A stretch of DNA of 64,000 nt, from NCBI RefSeq assembly GCF_029212375.1, contig NZ_JARGNU010000005.1:68395-132394 (forward strand), read 5' to 3'. This DNA is from Zhongshania sp. GTDB lineage: Bacteria > Pseudomonadota > Gammaproteobacteria > Pseudomonadales > Spongiibacteraceae. Position 1 is the first letter of the stretch; every line of letters starts with the position of its first letter. Under the pieces are notes generated by a model. That model saw nothing but the letters and a program-made list of their open reading frames with translations. It searched no databases and was not told the DNA's origin. The translations under genes and the position numbers were made by a program. This document shows positions 1 through 9,847 of this stretch, in pieces.

Positions 1-62
<62 letters not shown>

Positions 63-92
63 TCCTCTTCACTGCACACATCCCTCCCACCG

Positions 93-1796
93 CTATCCAT
101 TTTGATTTGCGAACAGGCGCAGCAACTCTCGTCGGCATTCGTCGGTTTCGCGCAGAACATTGAGGAGGCTGGAAAAGCCGATGCCAGCAACTGTTCCGGA
201 TTTGTACATATTGTTCTGCAGTGCGCGCATTTTCTTTTGTTGTTCTATGTCTAGTTCTTGAAGCTGACCAAGGCTTAATTCTGACTTTAACCAGCGTTGG
301 CCCATTTCTAGTAATTGCTGAGTTTGCTCTGTTAATGACTGCCGTAAGGTTTCTGCTGCGGGGGATGTTGCTTGCCACAGGAGCTCGAGGTCGTCGCGAA
401 TGTCTTTGACGGATTTTGTGGCGTAAACCGCATAGCGAACTTGGCCTAGGGCGGTGTTAATTCTTCCTACATCGGGAAGTGGTAGATCGTTGATTCGGGT
501 GCCGTAGGTGATGATGTCGGCCTCGAGGGCTTTTAAGGATTCGTAGTGGTCGAGGAAGTTTGCATAGCCCAGTTTTATCTGGGGTAGCGAGTCTTGGCCG
601 TCTAGGCTTATGCGCGTCGGATGTTCGTAGGCCTGCGCTATTAACTGCAGCGAGCAGGCGCATAGGTAGCGGGTTTCTTGTTCTAAGGCGACTACGGCGG
701 CACTGGGTATGCTAACGGGCACTTTATGGATAAACCGGGTAAGGACGTCGTTTTTACCCAGAAAGCGTTCTATCCAGTTGGCGAACAGGCCAAGAAAGGG
801 TAGCGCTAAAAATATACAAACAAAATTAAAGCTACTGTGGAAAATCACCAAGCTATATAGCGGGTCGTGAATATTGATGAGCTTGAGGAGGTAGGGTGCG
901 GCAGGGAGTAGTATAAAAAAGGCGAATAGCCCAGTGAATAGGTTATAGGTTAAATGAAAGGCCGCCACTTGCCGCTTGACCACCGCGCCGGTGGCAGAGG
1001 CTAAAATCATGGTGCTAGAGGTGCCAACGTCGGCGCCAATAATCATGGCCGCGGCAGCGTCGAAACCAATAATGCCGCTGTGCATTGCCGAGAGAACCAT
1101 CATAACGACTGCCGACGATGATTGAATTACCGCGGCTAGGGCCATACCAATGCCCAAAAACCAAATGGGTGAAAGGTGTTTGATGGTGTCGATATTGACC
1201 GCTTGAGCAACTTCTGCCACGCCGGTTTTCATGGCGTCGAGACCAAATAGTAATAAACCCAAACCGAGGGCGAGGTGTCCGACCGCGAGTAAGCGCGGGC
1301 GGTCGTCCATCCAAACTTTGAGTAGCGCACCAACCCCCATAAGCGGCAGGGCAATACTATTGAGTTCTAGACTGAAGCCAAGCCAAGTGACCACCCAGCC
1401 GGTTATGGTGGTGCCCAAATTGGCACCAAGAATTACGCCTAGGGCGTTGCGCATTGGCATAATGCCGGCGCCGACAAAGGCAAGCACGAGCAGGCCAACG
1501 AGCGAGCTGCTTTGCATTAAGGCGGTTAAGGCGGTACCAAGCAGTACCGCTAGCCATATCGACGCAGTGGCGGTACGCATTAGAGCTGCTGCGGTTTGAT
1601 TTAATAAAGACTTGAGTGACAACTCTAAAAAATACATGCCCAGCATAAACAAGCCTAGGCCAGCGACGAGGAGCGACCAATCCACCGACCACAGGTTCAT
1701 CGGTATAGCACCTTGCAGTTTACTTGGATCGGCTTGGTTTTCATGTTGGGCGGTCTCCGGCAATGGCGTCTGGTATTGCTGTGCGGGTGTCGGCAC
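93..1796 (-). CDS. Na/Pi cotransporter family protein (PNaS family, C-terminal PhoU-like region)
   Basis: 567 aa; repeated 'QSSSLVGLL' / 'QSSSAVVMM' and 'GANLGTTITG' / 'GADVGTSST' motifs typical of Na/Pi cotransporters. Confidence 0.9.
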   Translation of the reverse strand: MPTPAQQYQTPLPETAQHENQADPSKLQGAIPMNLWSVDWSLLVAGLGLFMLGMYFLELSLKSLLNQTAAALMRTATASIWLAVLLGTALTALMQSSSLVGLLVLAFVGAGIMPMRNALGVILGANLGTTITGWVVTWLGFSLELNSIALPLMGVGALLKVWMDDRPRLLAVGHLALGLGLLLFGLDAMKTGVAEVAQAVNIDTIKHLSPIWFLGIGMALAAVIQSSSAVVMMVLSAMHSGIIGFDAAAAMIIGADVGTSSTMILASATGAVVKRQVAAFHLTYNLFTGLFAFFILLPAAPYLLKLINIHDPLYSLVIFHSSFNFVCIFLALPFLGLFANWIERFLGKNDVLTRFIHKVPVSIPSAAVVALEQETRYLCACSLQLIAQAYEHPTRISLDGQDSLPQIKLGYANFLDHYESLKALEADIITYGTRINDLPLPDVGRINTALGQVRYAVYATKSVKDIRDDLELLWQATSPAAETLRQSLTEQTQQLLEMGQRWLKSELSLGQLQELDIEQQKKMRALQNNMYKSGTVAGIGFSSLLNVLRETDECRRELLRLFANQNG

Positions 1797-1837
1797 CGAG
1801 GGTGTTTTAGCTGGCTAAGGCAGCGGCTTCGACTTCT

Positions 1838-2599
1838 TCAGCGTAGTTCAAAATCGTCGGCATCTAAGTGCGCCGGAAACTTTTCTCTAAAGCTCTGCAA
1901 TTCTGGCAGGGACAATTCCGCTGTAAGTATAGCGGGTGTATGGGCGGTGGTTTGCGCCAGCGGCTGGCCTAGGTAGTCGAGGATGACGCTGTCGCCGCTG
2001 TAGTTTATGCCGTTGCCGTCTTCGCCGACACGGTTCACGCCAATAACGTAGCTTTGGTTTTCGATAGCGCGTGCAGTGAGTAAGGACGACCACGCGTGGC
2101 GGCGGGGTTCTGGCCAGTTGGCGACAAAGACCAGCACGTCGTAGTCGTTGCGGTTGCGGCAGAACACGGGAAAACGCAGGTCGTAGCAGACTTGCAGGCA
2201 CAGCCGGAAGCCCTGGTATTCAACTATTTTGCGCTCGTTGCCCGCGGCGTAGTGGGTGTGTTCGCCGGCCATGCGAAATAGGTGGTGTTTGTCGTAGTGG
2301 CTTTCGCCCTCTGGGCTTACCCAGTAGAGGCGGTTGTAGTAGTTGCCATTTTCTTCAACGGCAACGGAGCCTGTAATGGCGATATTGTGTTGCTGGCTCA
2401 TGTCGCGCAGCCAGCGCAGGCTTGGGCCGTCTGCTGGTTCGGCAATCTGTTCTGGCGCCATAGAGAAGCCGGTGGTGAACATTTCGGGTAAGACCAGCAC
2501 GTCAACCACGCCAATACTGTCAATTAGGTCGTTGAAGTAGGCGAGGTTGGCTTCGCGGTCTTGCCAGTACAGGGGGGCTTGCAGGGCGGCTATTTTCAT
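1838..2599 (-). CDS. yafV: carbon-nitrogen hydrolase, YafV-like omega-amidase
   Basis: MKIAALQAPLYWQDREANL..., LPEMFTTGFS (Glu), DKHHLFRMAGE (Lys), CLQVCYDLRFPVF (Cys) nitrilase-family motifs; internal ATG at 2599 preferred over the ORF start at 2656. Confidence 0.85.
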   Translation of the reverse strand: MKIAALQAPLYWQDREANLAYFNDLIDSIGVVDVLVLPEMFTTGFSMAPEQIAEPADGPSLRWLRDMSQQHNIAITGSVAVEENGNYYNRLYWVSPEGESHYDKHHLFRMAGEHTHYAAGNERKIVEYQGFRLCLQVCYDLRFPVFCRNRNDYDVLVFVANWPEPRRHAWSSLLTARAIENQSYVIGVNRVGEDGNGINYSGDSVILDYLGQPLAQTTAHTPAILTAELSLPELQSFREKFPAHLDADDFELR

Positions 2600-2627
2600 C
2601 TGAGTGCTTCTTTCTATAGTCGTTTTA

Positions 2628-3923
2628 TTAAAGGGCACAGAGTTTGGTGGCGGCATCTAATAGGGTCTGTTCGCGCTTGGCAAAACAGAAGCGGATGATG
2701 CGGCTGTTTGGCGGCGTTTTATAAAATACTGACAGCGGAATAGCGGCAACGCCGTGCTCGCGGGTGAGCTCTTCGCAAAAGTCTACGTCGTTTTGGTCGC
2801 TAATGGCGCTGTAGTCGGCAAGGGCAAAATAGGTGCCGGCGCTGGGCAACATGCTAAAGCGCGAGGTTTGCATAGCGTTGATAAAGCAGTCGCGTTTGCT
2901 GCGGTAAAAATCCCCTAGGCTGTGAACCTCGTCGCTGTATTCATTGAGCATATCGGCCACGGCGTATTGGGCCGGTGTAAAACTGGTGAAGGTCACAAAC
3001 TGGTGAATTTTGCGAAACTCCACACTCAGGGCTGGCGGCGCAATGCAGTAGCCGAGTTTCCAGCCGGTGGCGTGAAAGGTTTTGCCAAAGGACGAAATGA
3101 CAAAGCTGCGATCGCGCAGCGCGGGGTAGCAGTGGGCGCTATTGCGGGCTTGGTTGAACACAATGTGTTCGTAAACCTCGTCGCTAATCACGAATAGATC
3201 GTGCTTAGCGGCTAAGTTGGCGAGGGCCTGCCAGTCGCTGTCGCTAAATACGGTGGCGGTGGGGTTGTGGGGGCTATTGACGATAATCAGCCGCGTTTTG
3301 GCTGACACTGCCGCCTCAATTTGCTGCCAGTCTGGCTGGTAGCTCGGCGGCATAAGGCTGATGTGTTTGGAGTTGCCTCCCGCCAAGGTCACGGCTGGCG
3401 CGTAACTGTCGTAGGCGGGGTCGAGCAGAATCACTTCATCGCCGGGATTAACCACGGCTTGAATGGCAACAAACAAGGCTTCGGTGGCGCCAGAGGCGAG
3501 GGTGATTTCGGTGTCGGGGTTTATGGCGCGGCCATAGCATTCTTGGGTGAGCGCAGCGATGGCGTGGCGCAACTCGGGAATGCCGTTCATGGGCGCGTAT
3601 TGGTTTTTGCCGCTGTGGGCGTGGTGGCTAAGCCGGTCTAGCAGGTATTCGTTGGGCGTAAAATCAGGAAAGCCTTGCGACAGGTTGATGGCGCCACACT
3701 CGCTAGCCATGGCCGACATCACTGAAAATATGGTGGTGCCAACCTCGGGAAGTTTGCTTTTCAATTTGGAGTCCTTGACGCTGAGCGCGGTAGTCTGTTG
3801 CTTGAGTTTACTACAAATAGGCGAGCCGTCGCGCGTTGAGCGTGACATCGCTAGCGGCCGCGAGGCGATTTGGTATACGTGTGGTTTGCGTTGCGCCGCC
3901 GCTTTGGGTTTTGGCGATTTCAA
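2628..3923 (-). CDS. ybdL: pyridoxal-phosphate aminotransferase, methionine aminotransferase YbdL-like (true start probably internal, near 3760)
   Basis: SKLPEVGTTIFSVMSAMASECGAINLSQGFPDF... and SSFGKTFHATGWKLGY PLP-lysine motif; N-terminal extension looks spurious. Confidence 0.85.
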   Translation of the reverse strand: MKSPKPKAAAQRKPHVYQIASRPLAMSRSTRDGSPICSKLKQQTTALSVKDSKLKSKLPEVGTTIFSVMSAMASECGAINLSQGFPDFTPNEYLLDRLSHHAHSGKNQYAPMNGIPELRHAIAALTQECYGRAINPDTEITLASGATEALFVAIQAVVNPGDEVILLDPAYDSYAPAVTLAGGNSKHISLMPPSYQPDWQQIEAAVSAKTRLIIVNSPHNPTATVFSDSDWQALANLAAKHDLFVISDEVYEHIVFNQARNSAHCYPALRDRSFVISSFGKTFHATGWKLGYCIAPPALSVEFRKIHQFVTFTSFTPAQYAVADMLNEYSDEVHSLGDFYRSKRDCFINAMQTSRFSMLPSAGTYFALADYSAISDQNDVDFCEELTREHGVAAIPLSVFYKTPPNSRIIRFCFAKREQTLLDAATKLCAL

Positions 3924-4041
3924 CGTATGATGGCGGCGCCTAGGTTATTGCCGATTTAGCTCAATGACTGGCGCGTCGCGAGGTTGCACTGACGCCGTGA
4001 AGTCGAGTTATTATTTGCGCTGTATATGTTTAGGGGTTGCT

Positions 4042-4179
4042 ATGAACCGCAAAAAGAAAATGAACAAGGTCTTAAACGCCAAGATCAAAAAAGCCAATGC
4101 CAAAAATCAGCCTAGCAATAAGCCGCGCTATATTTCTAAAGCGGAGAGAGCGGCAGCCGCTGAGCGCGAAGCCGAGTAA
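4042..4179 (+). CDS. small basic DUF2986 family protein
   Basis: MNRKKKMNKVLNAKIKKANAKNQPSNKPRYISKAERA matches the DUF2986 pattern as recalled. Confidence 0.7.
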   Translation: MNRKKKMNKVLNAKIKKANAKNQPSNKPRYISKAERAAAAEREAE

Positions 4180-4283
4180 GTTGCTGTTGAGTTTAAATAG
4201 GCCATTCTAACTGGCTAGGGGGTTTGCGCAAGGATAGATGACAGCGTTTGCCGCCATCATCTATCAAATCGACGAGCTTGCTT

Positions 4284-5645
4284 TTACTTTACCCAAACCT
4301 GCTTGGTATTCACAAACTCCTTAATACCGTGGGGGCCGAGTTCGCGGCCGTAGCCCGACCCTTTTATGCCACCGCTGGGCAGTCGCGAGTCGGTTTTAAC
4401 AATGCCGTTTATCGCCACTTGGCCGGCCTCTAGACGCTCGGCAGTTTTGGCGGCTAGCTCAGCATTGCCACTCCAAATTGCAGCGCCGAGACCGTAGGGG
4501 GTTTCATTGGCGAGCTGTATGGCTTCTTCAATGTCTGCCGCGCGAATAACGGCCATTACCGGACCGAAGGTTTCTTCGCGAAAGGCGCACATGTTCTCGG
4601 TAACATCGGTGAGCAGGGTGGGCGGATAGAAAAAACCAGGGCTGTTAGGCATTTCACCGCCGAGCAGGCACTTGGCGCCAGCTTCAATACTCTCTGTTAC
4701 CTGGCGGTGTAGGTTCTGACGCAGATCGTCTCTGGCAATGGGGCCAATGTCGGTGTCGTCGTGCATGGGGTCGCCCATTTTAAGTTTGGCCATGCGGGTT
4801 TTGAGCATGGTGACAAACTCGTCGTAAATACTGTTTTCAACAATAATACGTTTGGCGGCAATGCAGGATTGTCCGGCGTTTATCATGCGCGACAGCACGG
4901 CAGTGTCGGCGGCGGCGTTTAAGTCGGCGTCGGCAAGCACAATGCAAGGGTCTGAGCCGCCCAATTCTAATACTGTGGGTTTAATCTCTGAGCCGGCAAT
5001 GGCGGCCACTTTGCGACCTGCGGTGCCGGAGCCGGTAAACGACACGGCGGCAATGCGGGGGTCGCGAATTGCAGTTTCAATGGCGTCATTATCGATGGGC
5101 AGGTTAACCATGATATTGGCGGGAGCGCCGGCGTCTTTAAACACTTTGGCGATGGCTTCGGCGCAGGCGGGCACATTGGGGTCGTGTTTCATTACGCAGG
5201 TATTGCCCGCCATGAGCGCTGGTGCCATATAGCGAAAGGCCAGCCACAGCGGCGCATTCCACGGCAATATACCCAATAAGGTGCCGAGCGGTGGATGGCA
5301 AATATAGCTTATGGAAGCATCGGAGGGCAGGGTTTGTGGCGCTAAATACTCAGCTGCGTGTTCGGCATAGTAGTCGGCGCAGCCCGCCGATTTTTCAACC
5401 TCGGCAAGGCCTTCTTTCATCGGCTTGCCCATCTCTGCGCACATCAATTTAGCGAGATGGTTTTTTTGCGCGCGCAATTCAGTGGCAACGGCGCGCAGTA
5501 CTTCTGCGCGCTCGGCAATGGCGGTGGCTTGCCAGCTGTCGGCGGCGCGAAAGGCATCGCCAATGCGCTCGTGAAGTTGCACGCTGTTGAGGCCCGGCGT
5601 TTCTGCAATGATTTTGCCGGTGCAGGGATTTGTCGCTATTAGCAT
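4284..5645 (-). CDS. doeC: NAD(P)-dependent aldehyde dehydrogenase, DoeC / succinate-semialdehyde dehydrogenase-like
   Basis: VLELGGSDPCIVLADADL, INAGQSCIAAKR active site; third gene of a tight operon with doeD/doeA-like genes; ATG at 5645 preferred. Confidence 0.75.
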   Translation of the reverse strand: MLIATNPCTGKIIAETPGLNSVQLHERIGDAFRAADSWQATAIAERAEVLRAVATELRAQKNHLAKLMCAEMGKPMKEGLAEVEKSAGCADYYAEHAAEYLAPQTLPSDASISYICHPPLGTLLGILPWNAPLWLAFRYMAPALMAGNTCVMKHDPNVPACAEAIAKVFKDAGAPANIMVNLPIDNDAIETAIRDPRIAAVSFTGSGTAGRKVAAIAGSEIKPTVLELGGSDPCIVLADADLNAAADTAVLSRMINAGQSCIAAKRIIVENSIYDEFVTMLKTRMAKLKMGDPMHDDTDIGPIARDDLRQNLHRQVTESIEAGAKCLLGGEMPNSPGFFYPPTLLTDVTENMCAFREETFGPVMAVIRAADIEEAIQLANETPYGLGAAIWSGNAELAAKTAERLEAGQVAINGIVKTDSRLPSGGIKGSGYGRELGPHGIKEFVNTKQVWVK

Positions 5646-5655
5646 AATCAGCTCC

Positions 5656-6918
5656 TTAGGGACGTTCGCCAGATTCGATATTTTGAACCTTTTGGGATTT
5701 TTGCGTTTTGGCTTTCCGCGCCTCGTCAAACTCGAGTAGGGCGGGTTCGGGGGCGTCTTTTTTTACGGTGAAGTCCTGGTTCATAGTGAAAAAAGATTCG
5801 CAGCCCTTGTCGGTAATATAGATCGAATCTGAAATACCGCAGGTTTTGTCGCCGTCGACACCCCACATCCACGGAATAATATGAAAGGTCATGCCCTCTT
5901 GCAGTACGGTGGATTCACCCTGTTTGAGGCTGACGATATAGCCCTCGTCCCAGCTGGGGGGAAAGGCAATGCCAATCGAATAACCCGAACGGGTAATAAG
6001 CCGCGCGCCACAGTTGTTTTCGGAAATGATATTGCGCACTAGATTGTCGGCATCTGACACGGTCATGCCCGGTTGCACTTGTTTGTGAACCATGTGCAGG
6101 GCGTGTTTCATGCGCTCTTGGGCGTGGTGCATTGACTCGCTTAACTCGCCGAGCACCACGGTGCGCATCATGGCGGTGTGGTAGCGGCGATAGCAGCCAC
6201 CGACTTCTAAAAATACGTGCTCGCCGGGCAATACCGTGCGCCCCTCCCAGGTGGCGTGGCCAATCATGGTTCGCGGCCCCGAGGTAACATAGGGCATTAC
6301 CGCTGGGGGTTCGCCGCCGGCGCGGAACATCGCGGCGCTAATGGCGGCGCCAATTTCGTTTTCGGTCACCCCTGGCATGCAGGCGTCGATACCCGCTTGC
6401 ATACCGGCTTCAGTAGCCGCAGCCGCCTTGCGCATTAGCTGAATTTCTACCGGTGATTTGCAGATTCGGCCCTGCTCAACAATGCCAAAGCAGTCGAGTA
6501 ATTTGGCTTCGGTCAGTGTGGTGTGGATGCGGTCTTGCTGGTAGGCCGGGAAAAAATAACTATTGCGCTCGTAGCCGATACGCTTGTTGGCCAAGCCAAA
6601 CTCGCGCAGGGCGTCGACCAACATTTGAATGGCATCGCCGGTGTCGGGGTAGGGTCGCGTGCGCTCTACCCAAGTGCGGGCGATGATATTGGACTCTTCC
6701 ATTGCCCGAGTAATCATAAAAGGCTCATCGTCTAGGGGCACCACCAGTGCCTGAAAAAAGGAGTAGCCGGTGGTTTGATAGTCGGTGAGGTACATTATGT
6801 TTTCTGGGTCAGAGATCACCACCGCATCAAGGTGGCGCAGGGCAATACGCTCGCGTAAATCGGCCAGTCGCCGCTGGTACTCCTCTATGGGGAAGGTCAT
6901 GTCGTCGCGCTGTTTCAT
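5656..6918 (-). CDS. doeA: ectoine hydrolase DoeA (M24/creatinase-like)
   Basis: MTFPIEEYQRRLADLRERIALRHLDAVVISDPENIMYLTDYQTTGYSFFQALVV... M24 family protein; overlaps the upstream aminotransferase stop by 4 nt. Confidence 0.82.
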   Translation of the reverse strand: MKQRDDMTFPIEEYQRRLADLRERIALRHLDAVVISDPENIMYLTDYQTTGYSFFQALVVPLDDEPFMITRAMEESNIIARTWVERTRPYPDTGDAIQMLVDALREFGLANKRIGYERNSYFFPAYQQDRIHTTLTEAKLLDCFGIVEQGRICKSPVEIQLMRKAAAATEAGMQAGIDACMPGVTENEIGAAISAAMFRAGGEPPAVMPYVTSGPRTMIGHATWEGRTVLPGEHVFLEVGGCYRRYHTAMMRTVVLGELSESMHHAQERMKHALHMVHKQVQPGMTVSDADNLVRNIISENNCGARLITRSGYSIGIAFPPSWDEGYIVSLKQGESTVLQEGMTFHIIPWMWGVDGDKTCGISDSIYITDKGCESFFTMNQDFTVKKDAPEPALLEFDEARKAKTQKSQKVQNIESGERP

Positions 6919-8153
6919 GCGGTGGCCTCCATTACTGAGCTGGTAACTTGAATCAGGGTGTCGAGGCCGATGCGCAGATCGTCGTTGGGAATAGTCAACG
7001 GTGGAATCAGTTTTACGACGCGCCCGCCGGTGCCGCAGCTGGCAATGAGCAAGCCTGCTTTAAAACAGGCGTCGACAATGGCTTTGGCGTTTTCGCCACT
7101 GCCCACATCCAAGCCGTAGATCATGCCCTTGCCGCGTATTTCAATTGGCGTAAAACGCTTCGCTAAACCTTGCAGGGCATTGGCGATAATCTCGCCCTTG
7201 GCCTGAACCTCCAACATTAATTCTGGGCTTTCGAAGTAAGCCAGTGCCTCGGCGCCAGCGACAAAGCTCAGCGACTGGCCGCGAAAGGTGCCGGTGTGCT
7301 CGCCGGGTGACCAGTGCTTATCTATTTCGGGTTTAACTAGGTTCAGTGCCATGGGTGTGCCCATGCCGCCCACACCCTTGGCAAGACAGATTACGTCGGG
7401 TTCGATTCCCATATCGTCAAAGCTAAAGTAGGAGCCGGTGCGCCCGCAGCCCACTTGAATGTCGTCGACAATAAGTAGCGAGCCGACATCTTTGGCGAGC
7501 TTGGCTAGGCCTTGTAACCACTCTTTACTAGCAACATTTACCCCGCCCTCTGCTTGTATGGTTTCCACCATAAAGGCCGCTGGTGGCGCAATGCCGCTGG
7601 ACGTGTCGGCGTAGTAGTCGCGCAATTGCTGCAGTACTGCCATATTGCCAAAGGCGTGGTGACTAACGTGATTTAAAGGCACACCTGCGGCGCCGCGAAA
7701 ATAACTATTGGCGGTGCAGGCCAGTGAACCGAGGGTCATGCCGTGAAAGCCGTGAGTAAAGGCAACAATCTCTTGCCGACCCGTGGCGCGACGGGCAATT
7801 TTTAAGGCAGCCTCAACGGCGTTAGTGCCAGTGGGGCCCATAAATTGCATTTTGTGATCCATCTTGCGGGGTTCAAGAATGGTCTTAACAAAGCGCTCCA
7901 TAAAGCTGCGTTTAGCCGTGGTGTGCATGTCTAGGCTGTGGGTGACGCCATCTGATTCCAGATAGGCAATCATGGCCTTTTTCATGTGGGGGTTGTTGTG
8001 ACCAAAGTTTAAAACCCCAGCGCCAGCGAAGAAGTCGATATATTGTTTACCGTCTTCGTCGGTTTGGCGGGCGTTGCTGGCCTTGTCGAAAACCACGGGA
8101 TAAACCCTGCAATAGGCGCGGATATCCGATTCACGTTGCTCAAAAATACTCAT
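6915..8153 (-). CDS. doeD: class III aminotransferase, diaminobutyrate transaminase-like (DoeD/EctB family)
   Basis: MSIFEQRESDIRAYCRVYPVVFDKASNARQTDEDGKQYIDFFAGAGVLNFGHNNPHMK is EctB-like; no ectA/ectC nearby, next to doeA. Confidence 0.8.
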   Translation of the reverse strand: MSIFEQRESDIRAYCRVYPVVFDKASNARQTDEDGKQYIDFFAGAGVLNFGHNNPHMKKAMIAYLESDGVTHSLDMHTTAKRSFMERFVKTILEPRKMDHKMQFMGPTGTNAVEAALKIARRATGRQEIVAFTHGFHGMTLGSLACTANSYFRGAAGVPLNHVSHHAFGNMAVLQQLRDYYADTSSGIAPPAAFMVETIQAEGGVNVASKEWLQGLAKLAKDVGSLLIVDDIQVGCGRTGSYFSFDDMGIEPDVICLAKGVGGMGTPMALNLVKPEIDKHWSPGEHTGTFRGQSLSFVAGAEALAYFESPELMLEVQAKGEIIANALQGLAKRFTPIEIRGKGMIYGLDVGSGENAKAIVDACFKAGLLIASCGTGGRVVKLIPPLTIPNDDLRIGLDTLIQVTSSVMEATA

Positions 8154-8205
8154 GCGTACTCCTTCTTTTGAATATTTCCACCCGTGTTGCGGTGGCGTTC
8201 TATCT

Positions 8206-9408
8206 TTAGATGGTTGGTGCAGGTTTTTCGGGCGTTGTCACGCCACACAGGCGTGAGAAAAGAGTTGTAACCAATGGAATGAGCTTGTCATTAAAATCGT
8301 AATGCGGGCTGTGACAGGGCGAGTCGTGATCTTCGCCGTCGTCGGCGCCGATCAATGCAAAGGCGCCTGGTATTTCCCGCAAGTAATAACTAAAGTCTTC
8401 AGAGGCCATTATTGGCGTGGCGACATGGGTTTCGATGGCGGTAAAGCCATATTGTTCCGCCCACAGACTACGAACATGCTGAGCTTGCACCGTGTGATTG
8501 ATGGTTGCGTTGTAGCGCGGAGTAATTTCTACGCTGCATTCAACGCCATAGCTGTGTGCGGTGTGTTGGCTTATTTCAGTAATAAGCTGACATATGTGAT
8601 CGCGGGTTTGCTGGTCTGGCACGCGGATGCTGCCACTGAGTTTGGCAGTTTGCGGAATAATGGTGGGGCCGCTGTCGGCCATAATTGAGGTGACGCTCAG
8701 CACGGCGGCTTGCTGGGGTGCCAAACGGCGGCTCGTGATTTGTTGCAGTGCTAAGGTGATCGCGCTGGCGGCGAGCACGGGGTCGCGACACAGCTCAGGC
8801 TGGCTGGCGTGGCCACCTTTACCCATTACGGTAATGGTAAATGTGCCGTTGCCGCACATCACAATGCCGTCGGGGCAGAGTAATTTTCCAAAGCCTATCG
8901 CTGGCCAGTTATGCCAACCGTAAATTTCGTCAATGCCGTCGAGGGCACCTTCGTTAATCATTTCGCGGGCGCCGTGGCCGCCTTCTTCTGCCGGTTGAAA
9001 TAATAAGCTGACTGGCCCCGCTAATTGTTGCTCGTGGTGTTTAAGCCACTGCGCGGTAGCCAATAGAGTCGCGGTGTGACCGTCGTGACCGCAGGCGTGC
9101 ATGCAGGTGGGGTGTTGGGATGTCCACGGCTTAGATGTTTGCTCGGTAATTGGCAGTGCATCGATATCGCCGCGCAAAGCAATATGCTTGGGCGCTAGGT
9201 TTAAATTTTTAAAATTGCTGTTTGGTGGCACGAGTCTAGCGATGGTGCCGGTGCCAGCGCAGGCCTGCCAAGAAATGCCGAGTTGGTTTAGGGTATTGCG
9301 TACGGTTTCAGCGGTGCGAACCTCGTGCCAGCTAAGCTCGGGGTGGGCGTGTAAGTCGCGGCGCAGCTGCTGCGCGGTGGCGATTGTATCAGTCCAGTAA
9401 TTTGCCAT
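8206..9408 (-). CDS. M20 family metallo-amidohydrolase, candidate N-acetyl-diaminobutyrate deacetylase
   Basis: RRDLHAHPELSWHE, CMHACGHDGHTATLL, LFQPAEEGGHGAREMI, ASEDFSYY motifs of M20D amidohydrolases; first gene of the doe-like operon. Confidence 0.75.
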   Translation of the reverse strand: MANYWTDTIATAQQLRRDLHAHPELSWHEVRTAETVRNTLNQLGISWQACAGTGTIARLVPPNSNFKNLNLAPKHIALRGDIDALPITEQTSKPWTSQHPTCMHACGHDGHTATLLATAQWLKHHEQQLAGPVSLLFQPAEEGGHGAREMINEGALDGIDEIYGWHNWPAIGFGKLLCPDGIVMCGNGTFTITVMGKGGHASQPELCRDPVLAASAITLALQQITSRRLAPQQAAVLSVTSIMADSGPTIIPQTAKLSGSIRVPDQQTRDHICQLITEISQHTAHSYGVECSVEITPRYNATINHTVQAQHVRSLWAEQYGFTAIETHVATPIMASEDFSYYLREIPGAFALIGADDGEDHDSPCHSPHYDFNDKLIPLVTTLFSRLCGVTTPEKPAPTI

Positions 9409-9847
9409 TATGCTTTTACTGTCGCACAGCTGTTACAGGCTGGCAAATACTGTTTTTGCAAATTTATATTTTTGTTGCTTTACGGCGCGCAGAGGGATTC
9501 TATGTTGGTGCGCACGGCATTTAATGGTGCAAAAAATTATGTCGTTTCTTTCTTTTATCTTATTTTTCAATATGCTGGAAATTAGCTGAAAGGCCCTGCT
9601 AAAGAGCGTCTGCACTCTTTTCGGTGGCCTAGGTGATTTCGGTAAGGCACGGATCATGCATCGACTTAGTTGAAAGGAAAAACACGGCGGCCACAGTCGC
9701 AGCAAAATACGTGCATTTTTGGTGTTCCCCTTTTTTGTGTTGACGCAGCGTTGCGGCTGTCGTCGTGTTGGCTTGGTTATGTTTTTTGTAACAGCACCCG
9801 GGGTCTGGTGGGAGCTGGACCCTGCGTCACGACGCAGGAATTTGAAC

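Noticed and set aside
457-1692. Several ORFs of 68-122 aa opposite or out of frame to the Na/Pi transporter
   Set aside because: Low-complexity Arg/Pro-rich translations typical of shadow frames over a well-supported CDS; same applies to most of the short overlapping ORFs in the track.
6915-8153. EctB of an ectoine biosynthesis operon
   Set aside because: No ectA, ectC or ectD nearby and the gene is embedded in a degradation-type operon; DoeD is the more economical call, though sequence alone does not exclude EctB-like activity.
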